Below, one piece after another: positions 34,496-44,446 of a stretch of 64,000 nt of DNA. The position numbers and the translations under genes are program-made. The stretch is from Vibrio maritimus. Lineage in GTDB: Bacteria; Pseudomonadota; Gammaproteobacteria; Enterobacterales; Vibrionaceae. Position 1 is the first letter of the stretch. Each line of letters begins with the position of its first letter. Where the stretch lies: positions 1,919,661 through 1,983,660 of the forward strand of contig NZ_CP090439.1 of assembly GCF_021441885.1 (NCBI RefSeq), read 5' to 3'. The notes below the pieces were generated by a model. It ran no database searches. It was given only the letters and a program-made list of their open reading frames with translations, and was not told the DNA's origin.

Positions 34496-36556
34496 TTACT
34501 TCTTTACGATAACCTGTTCATGCTCCGTGAGTTCTCGAACAAACGGCGATGGTGAGGATTGGTAAGTCACCCAAACCTTCACTTTGGCTCGAGTCATTGC
34601 GACATAAAACAAACGTCTCTCTTCGGCATGAGGGTATGTATCGGTGCCAGAAGTCAGCGCATCGTTGAGGTGAACAAACTTACGCTTCGCTGGGAACTGT
34701 CCCTCATCGGCATTAACAATAATGACAAAGTCAGCTTCTTTACCTTTACTGGCATGGCAAGTCATGTAGTCGAGCGATAGATTTGAGAATCGCTTGCACC
34801 AATCGTCGAAAAGCTCAGGTTTGTGGTAATGGTTGCGACCTAACAACAGCACTGATTTCGTCACCTTTGCTTTGCTATTAAGGTCATCTAGGATCTTTTC
34901 AACGCGGTTACCGTGCTCTACTACCACCGCCTTTTGTTTAACCGACTTATGGCTCTTGATCTCCTTGGTGAGCTGCGTTGGATTGGCCTGAATGAAGTCT
35001 GAGGAGACCTCAAGCAGCTTGTCACTAAATCGATATGTCGTGTCGAGTAAATGGATTGAAGAATCAGGAAAGCGCTGACCAAACTCTGTGGTCAGATCCA
35101 CATCAGACCCCGTGAACTGGTATATCGACTGCCAATCATCCCCCACAGCAAACAATGATGCCGTATTACCCTTCTGTTCACACAGCGATTGTACAAGAGC
35201 AAGCCTATCCGGCGAGATATCTTGATACTCATCGACCATAATAAACTTCCACGGCGATGAAAATTTACGAGACGAAACACGTTTCGTGGCATTAGTAATC
35301 ATCGAGGTAAAATCAATTTGATCGTTGTCTTTGAGCATTTTTTGCCATGCTTGATAGCATGGCCAACAGAGCGCAAGCTCACTATTTAGGCGAGTGTAAT
35401 CTGACTCATCGATGATTTTTTCCTGAATGGCCTTTTTGCTTAAGCCTGTGGCGATAAGCTGATCAAGTTGCTGCTCCAGCCAGGCGATGAGCTTAGGGTT
35501 CTCGCTTTGACTACCCAGCTCTTCATCGCCTTTTAAATACGCAATAGGCCACTTAGACAAATGCTTTTGCCAACGTTTAAAGTTGGTCGGTGTCATCCAA
35601 TGCTTTTTGAGCCACTCAATACACCAACCTGTTTTTTGCGAAGACTCTGTGGCCAACGGCGAAAGTTTCGGAGGTTGAATCTCCGTTTCCTTGAGGATTT
35701 GAAGACCGAGCTGGTGAAAGGTCAGCACGGAAATTTCATCCGCAGTCTTACCCAGTTTCCGCTCAAGACGATCACGCATTTCTTGCGCGGCTTCTCGTCC
35801 AAATGCCACCAGCAAGATTTGATCAGGTTGCGCGAGATGACTCTGCAAAAGATAAGATACTCTCGCCATCAATACGCTTGTCTTGCCCGACCCTGCGCCA
35901 GCTAGAATAAGGTTTTGATCGTTGTTGTGCAGAACCGCCAACTGTTGTGAATAGTTCATTGGCGAGGATTCAGATTGTGAAAACAGCACCTGCCAGTTCT
36001 CCCGCTCCTCTTCTAACCAATTTACATTTCTCTCTTGCAAAGCATTGGGAGCATCCTCAATCCAAGGAAGCAGTTTTTGAATTCGGTTCGGCATCGTGCG
36101 CATTGCTTCCGCAATCGACATATTCATCTCAAGAAACTGGCTGTCTACTTCAGCAACCCAATTGTTCATCATCGATTGAGGAAGAAACTGCGGTAATGTT
36201 CGCAGGCGATTGAGCTCCTGCTCCCATTTAGGTAGGTAGTTTTTCAGAAGCGCACATTGTTCTTGATGCCAGCTTTGATATACCGATACCGCATGCTTCG
36301 CAAAGCGTTGTGCTTCTTGCCACGGTAAGCCTTGCACAACCCATTGCACTTGTCTGTTGTCAGATTCATGTGCGTGAACCGTGATAGAGGACCATATCAG
36401 CCCTCTTTTCACACTGAGCTTGCCACTCCATTCACAAAATGGAATCCGCACTTCTGCCCTCACAGAGTGAAGCACCAAGCAATGTTGTTGCAGTTCGATA
36501 GTGCGAAACTCGTGTTGAGTGAACATTTCAGCAGTGGGAGTAGCGGTTAGCAGCAT
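34496..36556 (-). CDS. helD: DNA helicase IV
   Basis: This 686-residue superfamily-1 helicase unwinds DNA 3' to 5' with ATP and takes part in recombination. An N-terminal domain specific to HelD (to about residue 195) precedes the UvrD-like motor. Walker A is LAGAGSGKTSVLMAR, motif II FIMVDEYQDIS, motif III VGDDWQSIYQFTGSD, motif V CHASKGKEADFVI and motif VI LFYVAMTRAK. All key residues are intact and the length equals E. coli HelD (684). It lies alone, convergent with the chemoreceptor gene. Confidence 0.93.
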   Translation of the reverse strand: MLLTATPTAEMFTQHEFRTIELQQHCLVLHSVRAEVRIPFCEWSGKLSVKRGLIWSSITVHAHESDNRQVQWVVQGLPWQEAQRFAKHAVSVYQSWHQEQCALLKNYLPKWEQELNRLRTLPQFLPQSMMNNWVAEVDSQFLEMNMSIAEAMRTMPNRIQKLLPWIEDAPNALQERNVNWLEEERENWQVLFSQSESSPMNYSQQLAVLHNNDQNLILAGAGSGKTSVLMARVSYLLQSHLAQPDQILLVAFGREAAQEMRDRLERKLGKTADEISVLTFHQLGLQILKETEIQPPKLSPLATESSQKTGWCIEWLKKHWMTPTNFKRWQKHLSKWPIAYLKGDEELGSQSENPKLIAWLEQQLDQLIATGLSKKAIQEKIIDESDYTRLNSELALCWPCYQAWQKMLKDNDQIDFTSMITNATKRVSSRKFSSPWKFIMVDEYQDISPDRLALVQSLCEQKGNTASLFAVGDDWQSIYQFTGSDVDLTTEFGQRFPDSSIHLLDTTYRFSDKLLEVSSDFIQANPTQLTKEIKSHKSVKQKAVVVEHGNRVEKILDDLNSKAKVTKSVLLLGRNHYHKPELFDDWCKRFSNLSLDYMTCHASKGKEADFVIIVNADEGQFPAKRKFVHLNDALTSGTDTYPHAEERRLFYVAMTRAKVKVWVTYQSSPSPFVRELTEHEQVIVKK

Positions 36557-36661
36557 GATAAATCTGAATAGCGTTGTTGTGTTTTATGTTTGTAGTCTAC
36601 TGTATCGCAAGGCTAATTCCATCCAAGTTTATGTAATAAGTGTGAAAAAGAATCCAAATAA

Positions 36662-36688
36662 AAACGCTCCCTGTTCGTGGGAGCGTTT
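36662..36688 (-). terminator. Intrinsic terminator of the left arylsulfatase gene
   Basis: AAACGCTCCC and GGGAGCGTTT form a perfect 10-bp stem with a seven-base loop; on the minus strand T-rich sequence follows. Confidence 0.8.
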
Positions 36689-36699
36689 GTCACTATTGA

Positions 36700-38247
36700 T
36701 TACTTGTTGGTTGGAGTCTGAAGCTTATCCATCACTTCATCTAAGTTGAAGCTGGCTGCTTTTTGCCTTGGTGGGAACTCTTTGAAGGTTTCTAAGAACT
36801 TACCTACGTACACCTGCGCTGGTACTAGCAGGTAAACCCTATCCAGCATCCAGTCATAGTATGTGTTCGAGGTAACGTCTGCGACTTCATATGGGTCCAT
36901 TCTCAAGTTAAAAATCTTAGGAACTCGCAAAGTAACAAACGGTTCTGCCCAGATACGAAGTGTGCCCTCTACGCGCTGCTCCATAAAGACCACTTTCCAG
37001 TTGTTGTAGCGAAGCGCGGTAAGATCACCATCATCAGAGAAATAGAAAATCTCTGCTCGTGGAGACTCTTCTGATTCACCAGTTAAATATGGGAGGAAGT
37101 TGTAGCCATCAAGGTGAACCTTAAAGTTCTTATCGCCCGCTTGGTGACCTTTGAGGAGTTTCTCTTTCACGTCAGGCTCACCCGCTGCGGCCAAGAAGGT
37201 TGGTAGCCAATCCATATGGTGCATGATGTTGTTAGACACTGAACCCGCTTCAATTTTCCCTGGCCACTTAACCATGGCTGGAACTCGGTAAGCGCCTTCC
37301 CAGTTAGTGTTCTTTTCACCACGAAATGGCGTCAGACCTGCATCAGGCCAAGTGTTCATATGAGGACCATTATCAGTTGAGTAGAACACTATGGTGTTAT
37401 CCTCAATACCGAGCTCGTCGACTTTTTTGAGGAGCTCACCAACATGGTTATCATGCTCAATCATGCCATCAGCATAAAAGCTGATCCCTGATTTACCTAA
37501 GTTGCCTTCTTTAACGTGGGTACGGAAGTGCATTCGAGTCGCGTTCCACCAAACGAAGAATGGCTTCTTCGCCTCAACTGCGCGATCCATAAAATCGAGC
37601 GCCGCTGATAGCGTCTCTTCATCTACGGTTTCCATACGTTTACGAGTGAGCGGGCCGGTATCTTCAATCTTGCCGTCCGCGTAAGACTTAATGACGCCCC
37701 TAGGGCCAAACTGTTTACGGAACTCAGGATCTTTTGGATAGTCGACGTTTTCAGGTTCTTCCTCGGCGTTCAAGTGGTATAAGTTACCAAAGAACTCATC
37801 AAAGCCGTGATTGGTCGGTAAGAACTCATCTTTATCACCTAGGTGGTTTTTACCAAATTGGCCCGTCATATAGCCGTGCGGTTTGAGCAGTTCAGCAATG
37901 GTCGCATCTTCTGCTTGCAATCCAAGGTCAGCGCCTGGAAGACCAACTTTACTTAACCCAGTACGAAGTACACTTTGTCCGGTAATAAATGTCGAACGTC
38001 CTGCTGTACAGGATTGTTCCCCATAATAATCTGTAAACATCATGCCATCTTTTGCGATGGAGTCGATATTCGGCGTTTTATAACCCATTAAGCCAAATGT
38101 ATAAGCACTGACGTTTGATTGTCCGATGTCATCACCCCAAATGACGAGGATATTGGGCTTATCCTCAGCATAACTGCTTGCTGAAACACCAATTAACGCG
38201 GTAGCCAATACAGCTAAGCTCCGCTTAAACCTTGTAGTCGTTGTCAT
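36700..38247 (-). CDS. Arylsulfatase, Cys-type, exported (left of divergent pair)
   Basis: This 515-residue sulfatase has a signal peptide (cleavage after about SSYA, residue 27) and the alkaline-phosphatase-like fold. ILVIWGDDIG holds the metal-binding Asp pair, and SCTAGRSTFITGQ has the catalytic Cys that must be oxidised to formylglycine (CxAxR form). GKNHLGD supplies metal/sulfate ligands and FYSTDNGPH follows. It hydrolyses sulfate esters in the periplasm; the substrate is unknown. ATG 38247 follows GAGGTATAC. The paralogue lies divergently across a 332-base gap. No formylglycine-generating enzyme gene is visible in the window. Confidence 0.9.
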   Translation of the reverse strand: MTTTTRFKRSLAVLATALIGVSASSYAEDKPNILVIWGDDIGQSNVSAYTFGLMGYKTPNIDSIAKDGMMFTDYYGEQSCTAGRSTFITGQSVLRTGLSKVGLPGADLGLQAEDATIAELLKPHGYMTGQFGKNHLGDKDEFLPTNHGFDEFFGNLYHLNAEEEPENVDYPKDPEFRKQFGPRGVIKSYADGKIEDTGPLTRKRMETVDEETLSAALDFMDRAVEAKKPFFVWWNATRMHFRTHVKEGNLGKSGISFYADGMIEHDNHVGELLKKVDELGIEDNTIVFYSTDNGPHMNTWPDAGLTPFRGEKNTNWEGAYRVPAMVKWPGKIEAGSVSNNIMHHMDWLPTFLAAAGEPDVKEKLLKGHQAGDKNFKVHLDGYNFLPYLTGESEESPRAEIFYFSDDGDLTALRYNNWKVVFMEQRVEGTLRIWAEPFVTLRVPKIFNLRMDPYEVADVTSNTYYDWMLDRVYLLVPAQVYVGKFLETFKEFPPRQKAASFNLDEVMDKLQTPTNK

Positions 38248-38579
38248 GTATACCTCTACGTTAGTTGGTTGCGTCCTGCCCATTAACGTATAGTCGCAAT
38301 CATGCATAACCTCCACTAATCAAAGCGTTTTTCTTAGTTCCAACCTCACAGTTTCATAGGTTGTAATTGAGAATATTGTCACACTCTCTCAAAAGATATA
38401 AACAGCGTTTCTCCTCTGTATAACCCACTGATTTTATTACCCATGCAATACCAATATAACTTTCTTTTATAGTCTCTATAAGACGACTTTGCCCCTAGCC
38501 TGACCTAAAGTGCCGAGCATACAGATACCGTCAGGTGTCTCGTTCAAATCCAATAAGTTAAAAGACGATGGAGTCTAGA
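38248..38579. other. Divergent promoter region of the two arylsulfatases
   Basis: No gene is seen in these 332 bases. They are AT-rich and must hold both promoters. A 6-bp dyad, CAACCT-N11-AGGTTG, and a short TTATA-N5-TATAA dyad (38467-38481) are present, but neither matches an operator I know. Confidence 0.5.
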
Positions 38580-40145
38580 ATGGCGAACCACTTAAGTAAG
38601 ATTGCAATGGGCGTAGGCCTAGTTGCTACATCTTCGGCAGCAGTCGCAGCAGACCAACCAAACATCCTAGCGATTTTTGGTGATGATGTTGGTTACTGGA
38701 ATATTAGCGCGTATAACCAGGGCATGATGGGCTACGAAACCCCAAACATTGACCGTATTGCTAATGAAGGTGCACTATTTACGGATCACTATGGACAGCA
38801 ATCATGTACTGCGGGACGCTCTGCATTTATTACCGGACAAGAACCGTTTCGTACCGGTCTACTGACTGTCGGTATGCCTGGTTCCACACACGGTATCCCA
38901 GACTGGGCGCCCACTATTGCCGATCTTCTGAAAGACCAAGGCTATATGACCGCACAGTTTGGTAAAAACCACTTAGGCGATCAAGACGAACACCTACCAA
39001 CCAAACATGGCTTCGATGAGTTCTTTGGAAACCTTTACCACCTTAATGCAGAAGAAGAGCCTGAGACATATTACTACCCGAAAGATCCGGAGTTCCGGAA
39101 GAACTATGGCCCACGCGGAGTAATTAAGTCCTATGCGGATGGTAAGATTGAAGACACTGGTCCTATGACGCGTAAGCGTATGGAGCACGCTGACGAAGAG
39201 TTCCTAGAAAGCTCGCTAGAATTTATGGAAAGAGCAGTAAAAGCTGATAAACCTTTCTTCATTTGGCATAACACCACGCGAATGCACGTATGGACTCGAC
39301 TACAGGAAAAATATCAAGGTAAATCTGGTATTTCGATCTATGCCGACGGTATGTTAGAACATGATGATCACGTTGGTGTTCTACTTGATAAACTCGAAGA
39401 GTTAGATGTAGCTGACAACACCATCGTTATCTACACAACCGATAACGGTGCAGAAACAGTAACTTGGCCTGATGGCGGTGCGACACCATTCCATGGTGAA
39501 AAAGGCACGACGTGGGAAGGCGGAATGCGTGTTCCTCAGTTAGTTCGCTGGCCAGGCGTGATTGAACCAGGCACTCGCATCAATGAAATGATGGCTCACC
39601 AAGATTGGCTACCAACACTACTAGATGCCGCTGGTGTTCCTGATGTAAAGGAGAAACTTGCTGAAGGCTATAAAGCTAACGGCAAAGATTGGCGTGTTCA
39701 CATTGACGGCTATAACTTTAAACCGTTCTTTGAAGGCAAAACTGAAGAAGCACCTCGCGAGTCTCTATTGTACTTTACTGCAAACGGCGAACTGAATGCT
39801 GTGCGTTGGCATGACTGGAAACTAAACTTTGCGGTGTTGGAAGGCGACATTTCAAATGCGGTTCGCTTCTCTCCAAACTGGCCACAAATTATTCATTTAC
39901 GTGCTGACCCGTTTGAGAAAGCACCACATGAGTCAGGCATGTACTTACGTTGGATGGCAGACAACATGTGGCTGTTTGTTCCAATCCAAGATGTACTGGG
40001 TGATTTCTTCCAAACTCTGCCTAATTACCCAATGCAACAAGGTCTTATTATGAACCCATCTGAAATTAGCTACCAGTCACTGGGTCTGCAAGGCAAGATG
40101 AAGCAACTTGAGCAGCTTCAACAACAAGTTCAACAGATGAAGTAA
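38580..40145 (+). CDS. Arylsulfatase, Cys-type, exported (right of divergent pair)
   Basis: The 521-residue protein is a close paralogue of the gene across the divergent gap. Both share FDEFFGNLYHLNAEEEPE, GPRGVIKSYADGKIEDTGP and the catalytic SCTAGRS region. A signal peptide (to about residue 24, ending AVA-ADQP) targets the periplasm. Metal-ligand motifs ILAIFGDDVGY, GKNHLGD and YTTDNGAE are kept. The C-terminal tail is a Gln-rich, probably coiled segment (KQLEQLQQQVQQ) that the paralogue lacks. ATG 38580 has GGAG eight bases upstream. A strong terminator follows. Confidence 0.9.
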   Translation: MANHLSKIAMGVGLVATSSAAVAADQPNILAIFGDDVGYWNISAYNQGMMGYETPNIDRIANEGALFTDHYGQQSCTAGRSAFITGQEPFRTGLLTVGMPGSTHGIPDWAPTIADLLKDQGYMTAQFGKNHLGDQDEHLPTKHGFDEFFGNLYHLNAEEEPETYYYPKDPEFRKNYGPRGVIKSYADGKIEDTGPMTRKRMEHADEEFLESSLEFMERAVKADKPFFIWHNTTRMHVWTRLQEKYQGKSGISIYADGMLEHDDHVGVLLDKLEELDVADNTIVIYTTDNGAETVTWPDGGATPFHGEKGTTWEGGMRVPQLVRWPGVIEPGTRINEMMAHQDWLPTLLDAAGVPDVKEKLAEGYKANGKDWRVHIDGYNFKPFFEGKTEEAPRESLLYFTANGELNAVRWHDWKLNFAVLEGDISNAVRFSPNWPQIIHLRADPFEKAPHESGMYLRWMADNMWLFVPIQDVLGDFFQTLPNYPMQQGLIMNPSEISYQSLGLQGKMKQLEQLQQQVQQMK

Positions 40146-40166
40146 TCGAGTTGGGTGAACGATAAA

Positions 40167-40200
40167 AAAAGACCAGCCTTTTGGCTGGTCTTTTGTTTTT
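40167..40200 (+). terminator. Intrinsic terminator after the right arylsulfatase
   Basis: AAAAGACCAGCC and GGCTGGTCTTTT form a 12-bp stem with a TTTT loop, then a T-rich tract. Confidence 0.9.
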
Positions 40201-40208
40201 CTGGCGGA

Positions 40209-40454
40209 TTAAACGTAAAACGCTTCAACCGTGCCTTTAAGCTTGATCAACATTGGTTGACCCCAACGGTCTTTTGCCTTTGGAGAAGGGATTTTTACCC
40301 AACCTTCGCTGATGCAGTATTCTTCAACGTCTGTGCGCTCTTTACCATTTAGGCGAATGCCGATTTGGTGTTCAAAACACTCAGCCACGTGGTGTGGGCT
40401 ACGTGGGTTGCCTGATAGATGATCTGGTAATTCTGGCTTTGCGTTGTCGCTCAT
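40209..40454 (-). CDS. DUF3297 family protein
   Basis: The 81-residue protein is almost entirely the DUF3297 domain: DHLSGNPRSPHHVAECFEH, IGIRLNGKERTDVEEY and the C-terminal LIKLKGTVEAFY. It is common in proteobacteria and sometimes mislabelled glutathione peroxidase; its function is unknown. It is small, soluble and has no signal peptide. The gene is convergent with the arylsulfatase across the terminator and probably monocistronic. Confidence 0.85.
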   Translation of the reverse strand: MSDNAKPELPDHLSGNPRSPHHVAECFEHQIGIRLNGKERTDVEEYCISEGWVKIPSPKAKDRWGQPMLIKLKGTVEAFYV

Positions 40455-40599
40455 GGTGATAACCTGAATGAGTTAGTGAAAAGTGGCTTATTGTAGTCAA
40501 TAGACTCTATCGCCTCAACAAGTCTCTGCGCATGTGTCGATATTTTCACTCTCAACGCCAATCTAACTTATAAAAATGCTCTGGGTTGCCTAAGAGAAA

Positions 40600-40839
40600 T
40601 CAATCGAGATAATCCTCGACGGTTTTTGTCCCACAGACTTCGCATACGCGATGACAAGAATAGGCGTGTGTTGAGGTCATCAAACCACCGAATACCCAGC
40701 CTTTGAGCAAGTTTGCGACAAATGCACTACTGTCCTGTGAATATGCGCCTTCCGCTAACGCAGGTTTCTCTACCAATACCACAATATGTTTCGTTTCGGC
40801 ACAACATACACTGCATACGCAGTTTTCAATCCTTTGCAT
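40600..40839 (-). CDS. Small cysteine-rich hypothetical protein
   Basis: The 79-residue protein has paired cysteines at each end: CVCSVCC (about residues 7-13) and CHRVCEVCG (about 62-70). The middle is a hydrophobic stretch, LLKGWVFGGLM. The pairs could bind one zinc or an iron-sulfur centre. I recognise no family. The ATG at 40839 is preceded by GGAGCGCC, so I prefer it to the longer upstream frame. Confidence 0.55.
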   Translation of the reverse strand: MQRIENCVCSVCCAETKHIVVLVEKPALAEGAYSQDSSAFVANLLKGWVFGGLMTSTHAYSCHRVCEVCGTKTVEDYLD

Positions 40840-40982
40840 GATGGCGCTCCTGATAACCAAGTCGTTGATTTGGGCTCGATTGTAAATCAACCAAGTCGCA
40901 AACTATGTTAACCAGGTAGCATATTTAAGCAGAGTTATTGGCTAAATTTCAAACAACGCCTCTTCCAGCTTTAAAACGTGGA

Positions 40983-41834
40983 TTAAAGCGCAACATCAGT
41001 CCAAACACCGTTCAAGAGAATTCTCTGCGTGTCATAACCAAGGCGTTTTAAAAGTGCTTGGCAATGTTCATGGTGTACACCTAAATGATGGGGAGCATGC
41101 GCATCCGCGTTTATTTGGATGGGAATATTGCGTTTTTTGGCTTCTTCTAACAACCAAGGCGATGGGTAAACATCATCGGTTGCCCCTCTCAGCATACCGC
41201 CATAGTTTACCTCTAGTATCACACCAGATTGTGCAACCACATCCAAAGCTTTAAGTGCAACCTCTTTGTACCAATCTTCTGATTCATCAAAGAAAACCAA
41301 AGCCTTGTTGTGTTTTTTTACAAGGTCGAAGTGCCCCAAGATATCGAATCCCCCAAGCTCACACAGCTCAGTGACTCTTTGATAGTATTTCGTGATCATC
41401 GAACGGGCACTGCCACCATGAACTTCATTCAAAAGAACTAAAAACTCGTCATGGGGACCATCCACACTGAGCATTGGGTATTGGTCATTCGGCGCTTCTA
41501 AGGTGTGTACTGAACCAATTTTGTAGTCAAGTGGGAGTCCTTCCCATCGCTTATGGCTAGGAGTGGTCACCCCAGGAATAAAATCGAGTTCCAAGCCAAG
41601 GTAGACCTGCGTTTCTGCATGTCCTTTCAGTGCGCTAATTTCTTCAATATACGCATCGAGCTTGTCAGCGAGCATGCAGAAATCATTATCAAAGGGGAGC
41701 GGCGCATGAGAGCTAAAGCCAACAGAAACAAACCCAAGACGGTTTGCTTTTTCAAACATCTCCTGAGGAGACCCTTTTCCGTCACAATAGTGACAATGCA
41801 TGTGGAAATTGCTTAGTAACATTTCTTCTACCAT
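40983..41834 (-). CDS. PHP-domain histidinol-phosphatase-like phosphoesterase
   Basis: The 283-residue enzyme has a PHP TIM-barrel with metal ligands in NFHMHCHYCDG (HxH near the N terminus), in LGLELDF, in GSVHT, in ILGHFD, and in INADAHAPHHLG at the C terminus. The closest function is histidinol phosphatase of the HisK/HisJ type, which completes histidine synthesis, but Vibrio usually has HisB for that step. It may instead act on another small phosphate. An ATG lies at 41834 and another at 41822; neither ribosome site is decisive. Confidence 0.8.
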   Translation of the reverse strand: MVEEMLLSNFHMHCHYCDGKGSPQEMFEKANRLGFVSVGFSSHAPLPFDNDFCMLADKLDAYIEEISALKGHAETQVYLGLELDFIPGVTTPSHKRWEGLPLDYKIGSVHTLEAPNDQYPMLSVDGPHDEFLVLLNEVHGGSARSMITKYYQRVTELCELGGFDILGHFDLVKKHNKALVFFDESEDWYKEVALKALDVVAQSGVILEVNYGGMLRGATDDVYPSPWLLEEAKKRNIPIQINADAHAPHHLGVHHEHCQALLKRLGYDTQRILLNGVWTDVAL

Positions 41835-41960
41835 CAACCTACTCGACCATATTACGATTAATAGTAACGAGCTTGATTCATGTTAGAAAGAAAATTAAGC
41901 GCTTAATCTTAAGCATTTATTGCTTGTCGAGACTAAGCGCTGATCGTGTAAAAACAGCCC

Positions 41961-43244
41961 CTACACACCACTATCTTTTGGTGAGGCCTCCTGATTTGCC
42001 ATGTGTTTATTGGCGACTCGACGGTCAAAATCAGAAATGCGAGCTAAGAACTGTTGTTTCTCTTCTTTTGAAATAGAGGTAGCCAAAGGAAGGTCGACCG
42101 TGAGTGGGTTTACCGCTCTGTTTCGTACCAACACTTCAAAGTGGAGGTGTGGCCCAGTCAATCGCCCTGTTGCACCTGATAGCGCAATCTTCTGACCGCG
42201 CTTTACATGCTGCCCTTGTCTCACCAAAAACTTAGACAAATGTAAGTAACGTGTTGTGTAAACACTGTTGTGCTGAATAACCACATATTTACCAGCATAT
42301 GGGTGATTGCGGATAGCCGTTACAACACCATCACCTGTTGAGTAGATTGGCGCACCCACTGGCGTTGCGAAGTCGGTACCGTTATGCGGAGATATTCGTC
42401 CTGTCACCGGGTGCTTACGTTTCGGGTTGAAGTGGGATGTTACGCGGCGATATACCTTATCTATAGGATAACGATCAAACGCTTGTTCTAAGCTGTTTCC
42501 ATCGCGGTCATAGAAGCGCCCATCTTCGGCCAAAAACGCTGCGACCTCTCGGTTGCCTAATTTAATGGAAATCCCTTGAATTTCAGCGTTACCCGTTGGG
42601 TGATTACCTAAGTACTGATGGTTAACTAAAATCTCGAAACGATCGCCGGCACGCAGCTCTCTAGCAAAATTAACTTTATCTCTCAGTACTTGAGTAATAT
42701 TGGCAATCTGTCTCGTTGATAGACCCGCTCGGTGTGCAGAAGTAGAAAAGCTGCCGTGAACCTCACCGGAATACAGCGTTTCTTTCCAGTCGCCCTGCTC
42801 TTCTTCAAAACGATACTCAAACGAACCGTCTGATTCCTTAGTGTAGATCGCGCGTTCGACCAAACTCTCGTGGAAAATCATCGACTCTAATTGTTTGGAT
42901 TCGGAGTCGATAATGAGCTCGAGGTGATCGCCAGGTTTGATCGTATCAAGTTTTAGTACGTTCAAATCAGCTTCGAGAATATGTTGAAGCGTCGAGTAGC
43001 CAAGGTTCCATGATGAGAAAATGGTACTTAAGGTATCCCCCACTTTAACAAAGTAGTGAACACGAATTGGATGGTCTTTTGCTTGCTCAAGATTTGAAGA
43101 AGAATCCAAAGCTACCTCAGCTTGATAAGGGGTCACCTTTATCGAAATAGGCTCTGGTGCCGGCTCGGGCAAAAAACTGATGAAAGAAGCGGAAGAGAGA
43201 GCGATGACGGCAGTAGCCACCAAAATAGGACGAACAAGCTTCAT
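41961..43244 (-). CDS. mepM: Murein DD-endopeptidase (M23, MepM/Shy type)
   Basis: The 427-residue enzyme cuts peptide cross-links in peptidoglycan to let the wall grow. An N-terminal membrane segment (about residues 5-25) anchors it in the periplasm. A LysM-like/OapA region (HYFVKVGDTLSTIFSSWNLG) follows, and then the LytM/M23 domain with HNGTDFATPVG and HLHFEVLVRN, carrying the zinc His and Asp. Vibrio has several such enzymes (ShyA-C), and I cannot tell which one this is. The gene is convergent with no neighbour and its upstream gap is AT-rich. Confidence 0.88.
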   Translation of the reverse strand: MKLVRPILVATAVIALSSASFISFLPEPAPEPISIKVTPYQAEVALDSSSNLEQAKDHPIRVHYFVKVGDTLSTIFSSWNLGYSTLQHILEADLNVLKLDTIKPGDHLELIIDSESKQLESMIFHESLVERAIYTKESDGSFEYRFEEEQGDWKETLYSGEVHGSFSTSAHRAGLSTRQIANITQVLRDKVNFARELRAGDRFEILVNHQYLGNHPTGNAEIQGISIKLGNREVAAFLAEDGRFYDRDGNSLEQAFDRYPIDKVYRRVTSHFNPKRKHPVTGRISPHNGTDFATPVGAPIYSTGDGVVTAIRNHPYAGKYVVIQHNSVYTTRYLHLSKFLVRQGQHVKRGQKIALSGATGRLTGPHLHFEVLVRNRAVNPLTVDLPLATSISKEEKQQFLARISDFDRRVANKHMANQEASPKDSGV

Positions 43245-43383
43245 AATGATGATACGGAAAACGACTAATTGTTATGTTATAACACCATCTTAAGCCAAAG
43301 AAAATACACCTATTGTCAAACTTTGTATCGAGCCGTAGTCAGCGTTACGCCTTATTGTACTACGAAACCAGTTCAAAAAAGAA

Positions 43384-43417
43384 AAACGCCATAAAATGTT
43401 TCAATTTTATGGCGTTT
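43384..43417 (-). terminator. Intrinsic terminator of the aldo/keto reductase gene
   Basis: AAACGCCATAAAAT and its 14-base complement flank a GTTTCA loop; on the minus strand a T-tract follows. Confidence 0.85.
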
Positions 43418-43441
43418 ATTGGTTCAAAGTATCATAGCGCT

Positions 43442-44350
43442 CTATGGCACACCATGTCCTTTAGATGCCACCCATACTCGGTACCATTGCTCACGCGTTA
43501 ACTCAATATCAAGCGCCGCGATTGCAGCTTTAACGCGATCGATTTTACCAGAGCCAATGATTGGTAGTGGGTTCGATGGTAACTGCTTGACCCAGGCATA
43601 GATAACTTGATCAATACTTGTTGCACCAACTTCTGCACGAATTGCCTCTAGCTCACTGCGAACTCGTTTTGCTTGCTCAGATTGACCATTGAAGATCTCA
43701 CCACCAGCCAGCGTAGACCAAGCCATAGGAAGAACGCGCAGTTGCTGAAGTTGATCAAGAGTACCGTCGTGAGCAACCTCGAAATTAAGTGGATTAATCT
43801 CAACTTGGTTAGTAACAAGCGGCTTACTTAGGCGTGACTGTAAAAGCTCGAACTGACGAGGTGTAAAGTTTGACACACCAAAGTGCTTAACCTTACCAAT
43901 CTTGTATAGTTCGTTGAATGCATCTGCAACTTCGTCAGCATTCATCAACACATCTGGACGGTGGATGAGAAGTACATCCAACTCATTCACACCCAGTCTT
44001 TGCAATGAGTTATCTACCGACTCGTAGATGTGTTTTGCACTCGTATCGTAGTGGTTGATCTTACGATCCGGAAACTTGTCACTACAAAGTTTGATGTCGC
44101 ATTTCGATACGATTTGGATTTCTTTGCGAACCGATGGGTCTAGCGCTAGCGCCTCACCAAACAGTGTTTCACACTCATAGTTACCGTATATATCCGCGTG
44201 ATCAACAGTCGTCACACCTAACTCGATATGCTGCTTAAGGAAGGTGAGACGCTCTTGTGGTGTCATTCCCCAGTCAGCCAAACGCCAATACCCCTGAACC
44301 AACTCCGAAAAGTCAGGTCCACTTGGCGCCATCGTTACTTTAGAAACCAT
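43442..44350 (-). CDS. Aldo/keto reductase (YdhF-like)
   Basis: The 302-residue NADPH-dependent oxidoreductase has the AKR barrel signature. The catalytic Asp and Tyr lie in TTVDHADIYGNYECE, the Lys is in IQIVSKCDI, and the His is in DVLLIHRPDVL. The phosphate-binding end is LPIIGSGKIDRVKAA. It resembles E. coli YdhF, whose substrate is not settled. The ATG follows GGAG. A CI-like regulator gene is divergent, with 96 bases between, so it may control this gene. Confidence 0.88.
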   Translation of the reverse strand: MVSKVTMAPSGPDFSELVQGYWRLADWGMTPQERLTFLKQHIELGVTTVDHADIYGNYECETLFGEALALDPSVRKEIQIVSKCDIKLCSDKFPDRKINHYDTSAKHIYESVDNSLQRLGVNELDVLLIHRPDVLMNADEVADAFNELYKIGKVKHFGVSNFTPRQFELLQSRLSKPLVTNQVEINPLNFEVAHDGTLDQLQQLRVLPMAWSTLAGGEIFNGQSEQAKRVRSELEAIRAEVGATSIDQVIYAWVKQLPSNPLPIIGSGKIDRVKAAIAALDIELTREQWYRVWVASKGHGVP

Positions 44351-44446
44351 GGGTTATCTCCTTATTTAACTCTGCCCACATCCTAAGCTTGTTTACAGGT
44401 GCCCACAACGGCTAAAATTCGAAAAAACGAACTGGAGTACGAAGTT

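Noticed and set aside
41744..42076. Plus-strand frame between the PHP and M23 genes
   Set aside because: It overlaps both real minus-strand genes and has no family pattern or ribosome site.
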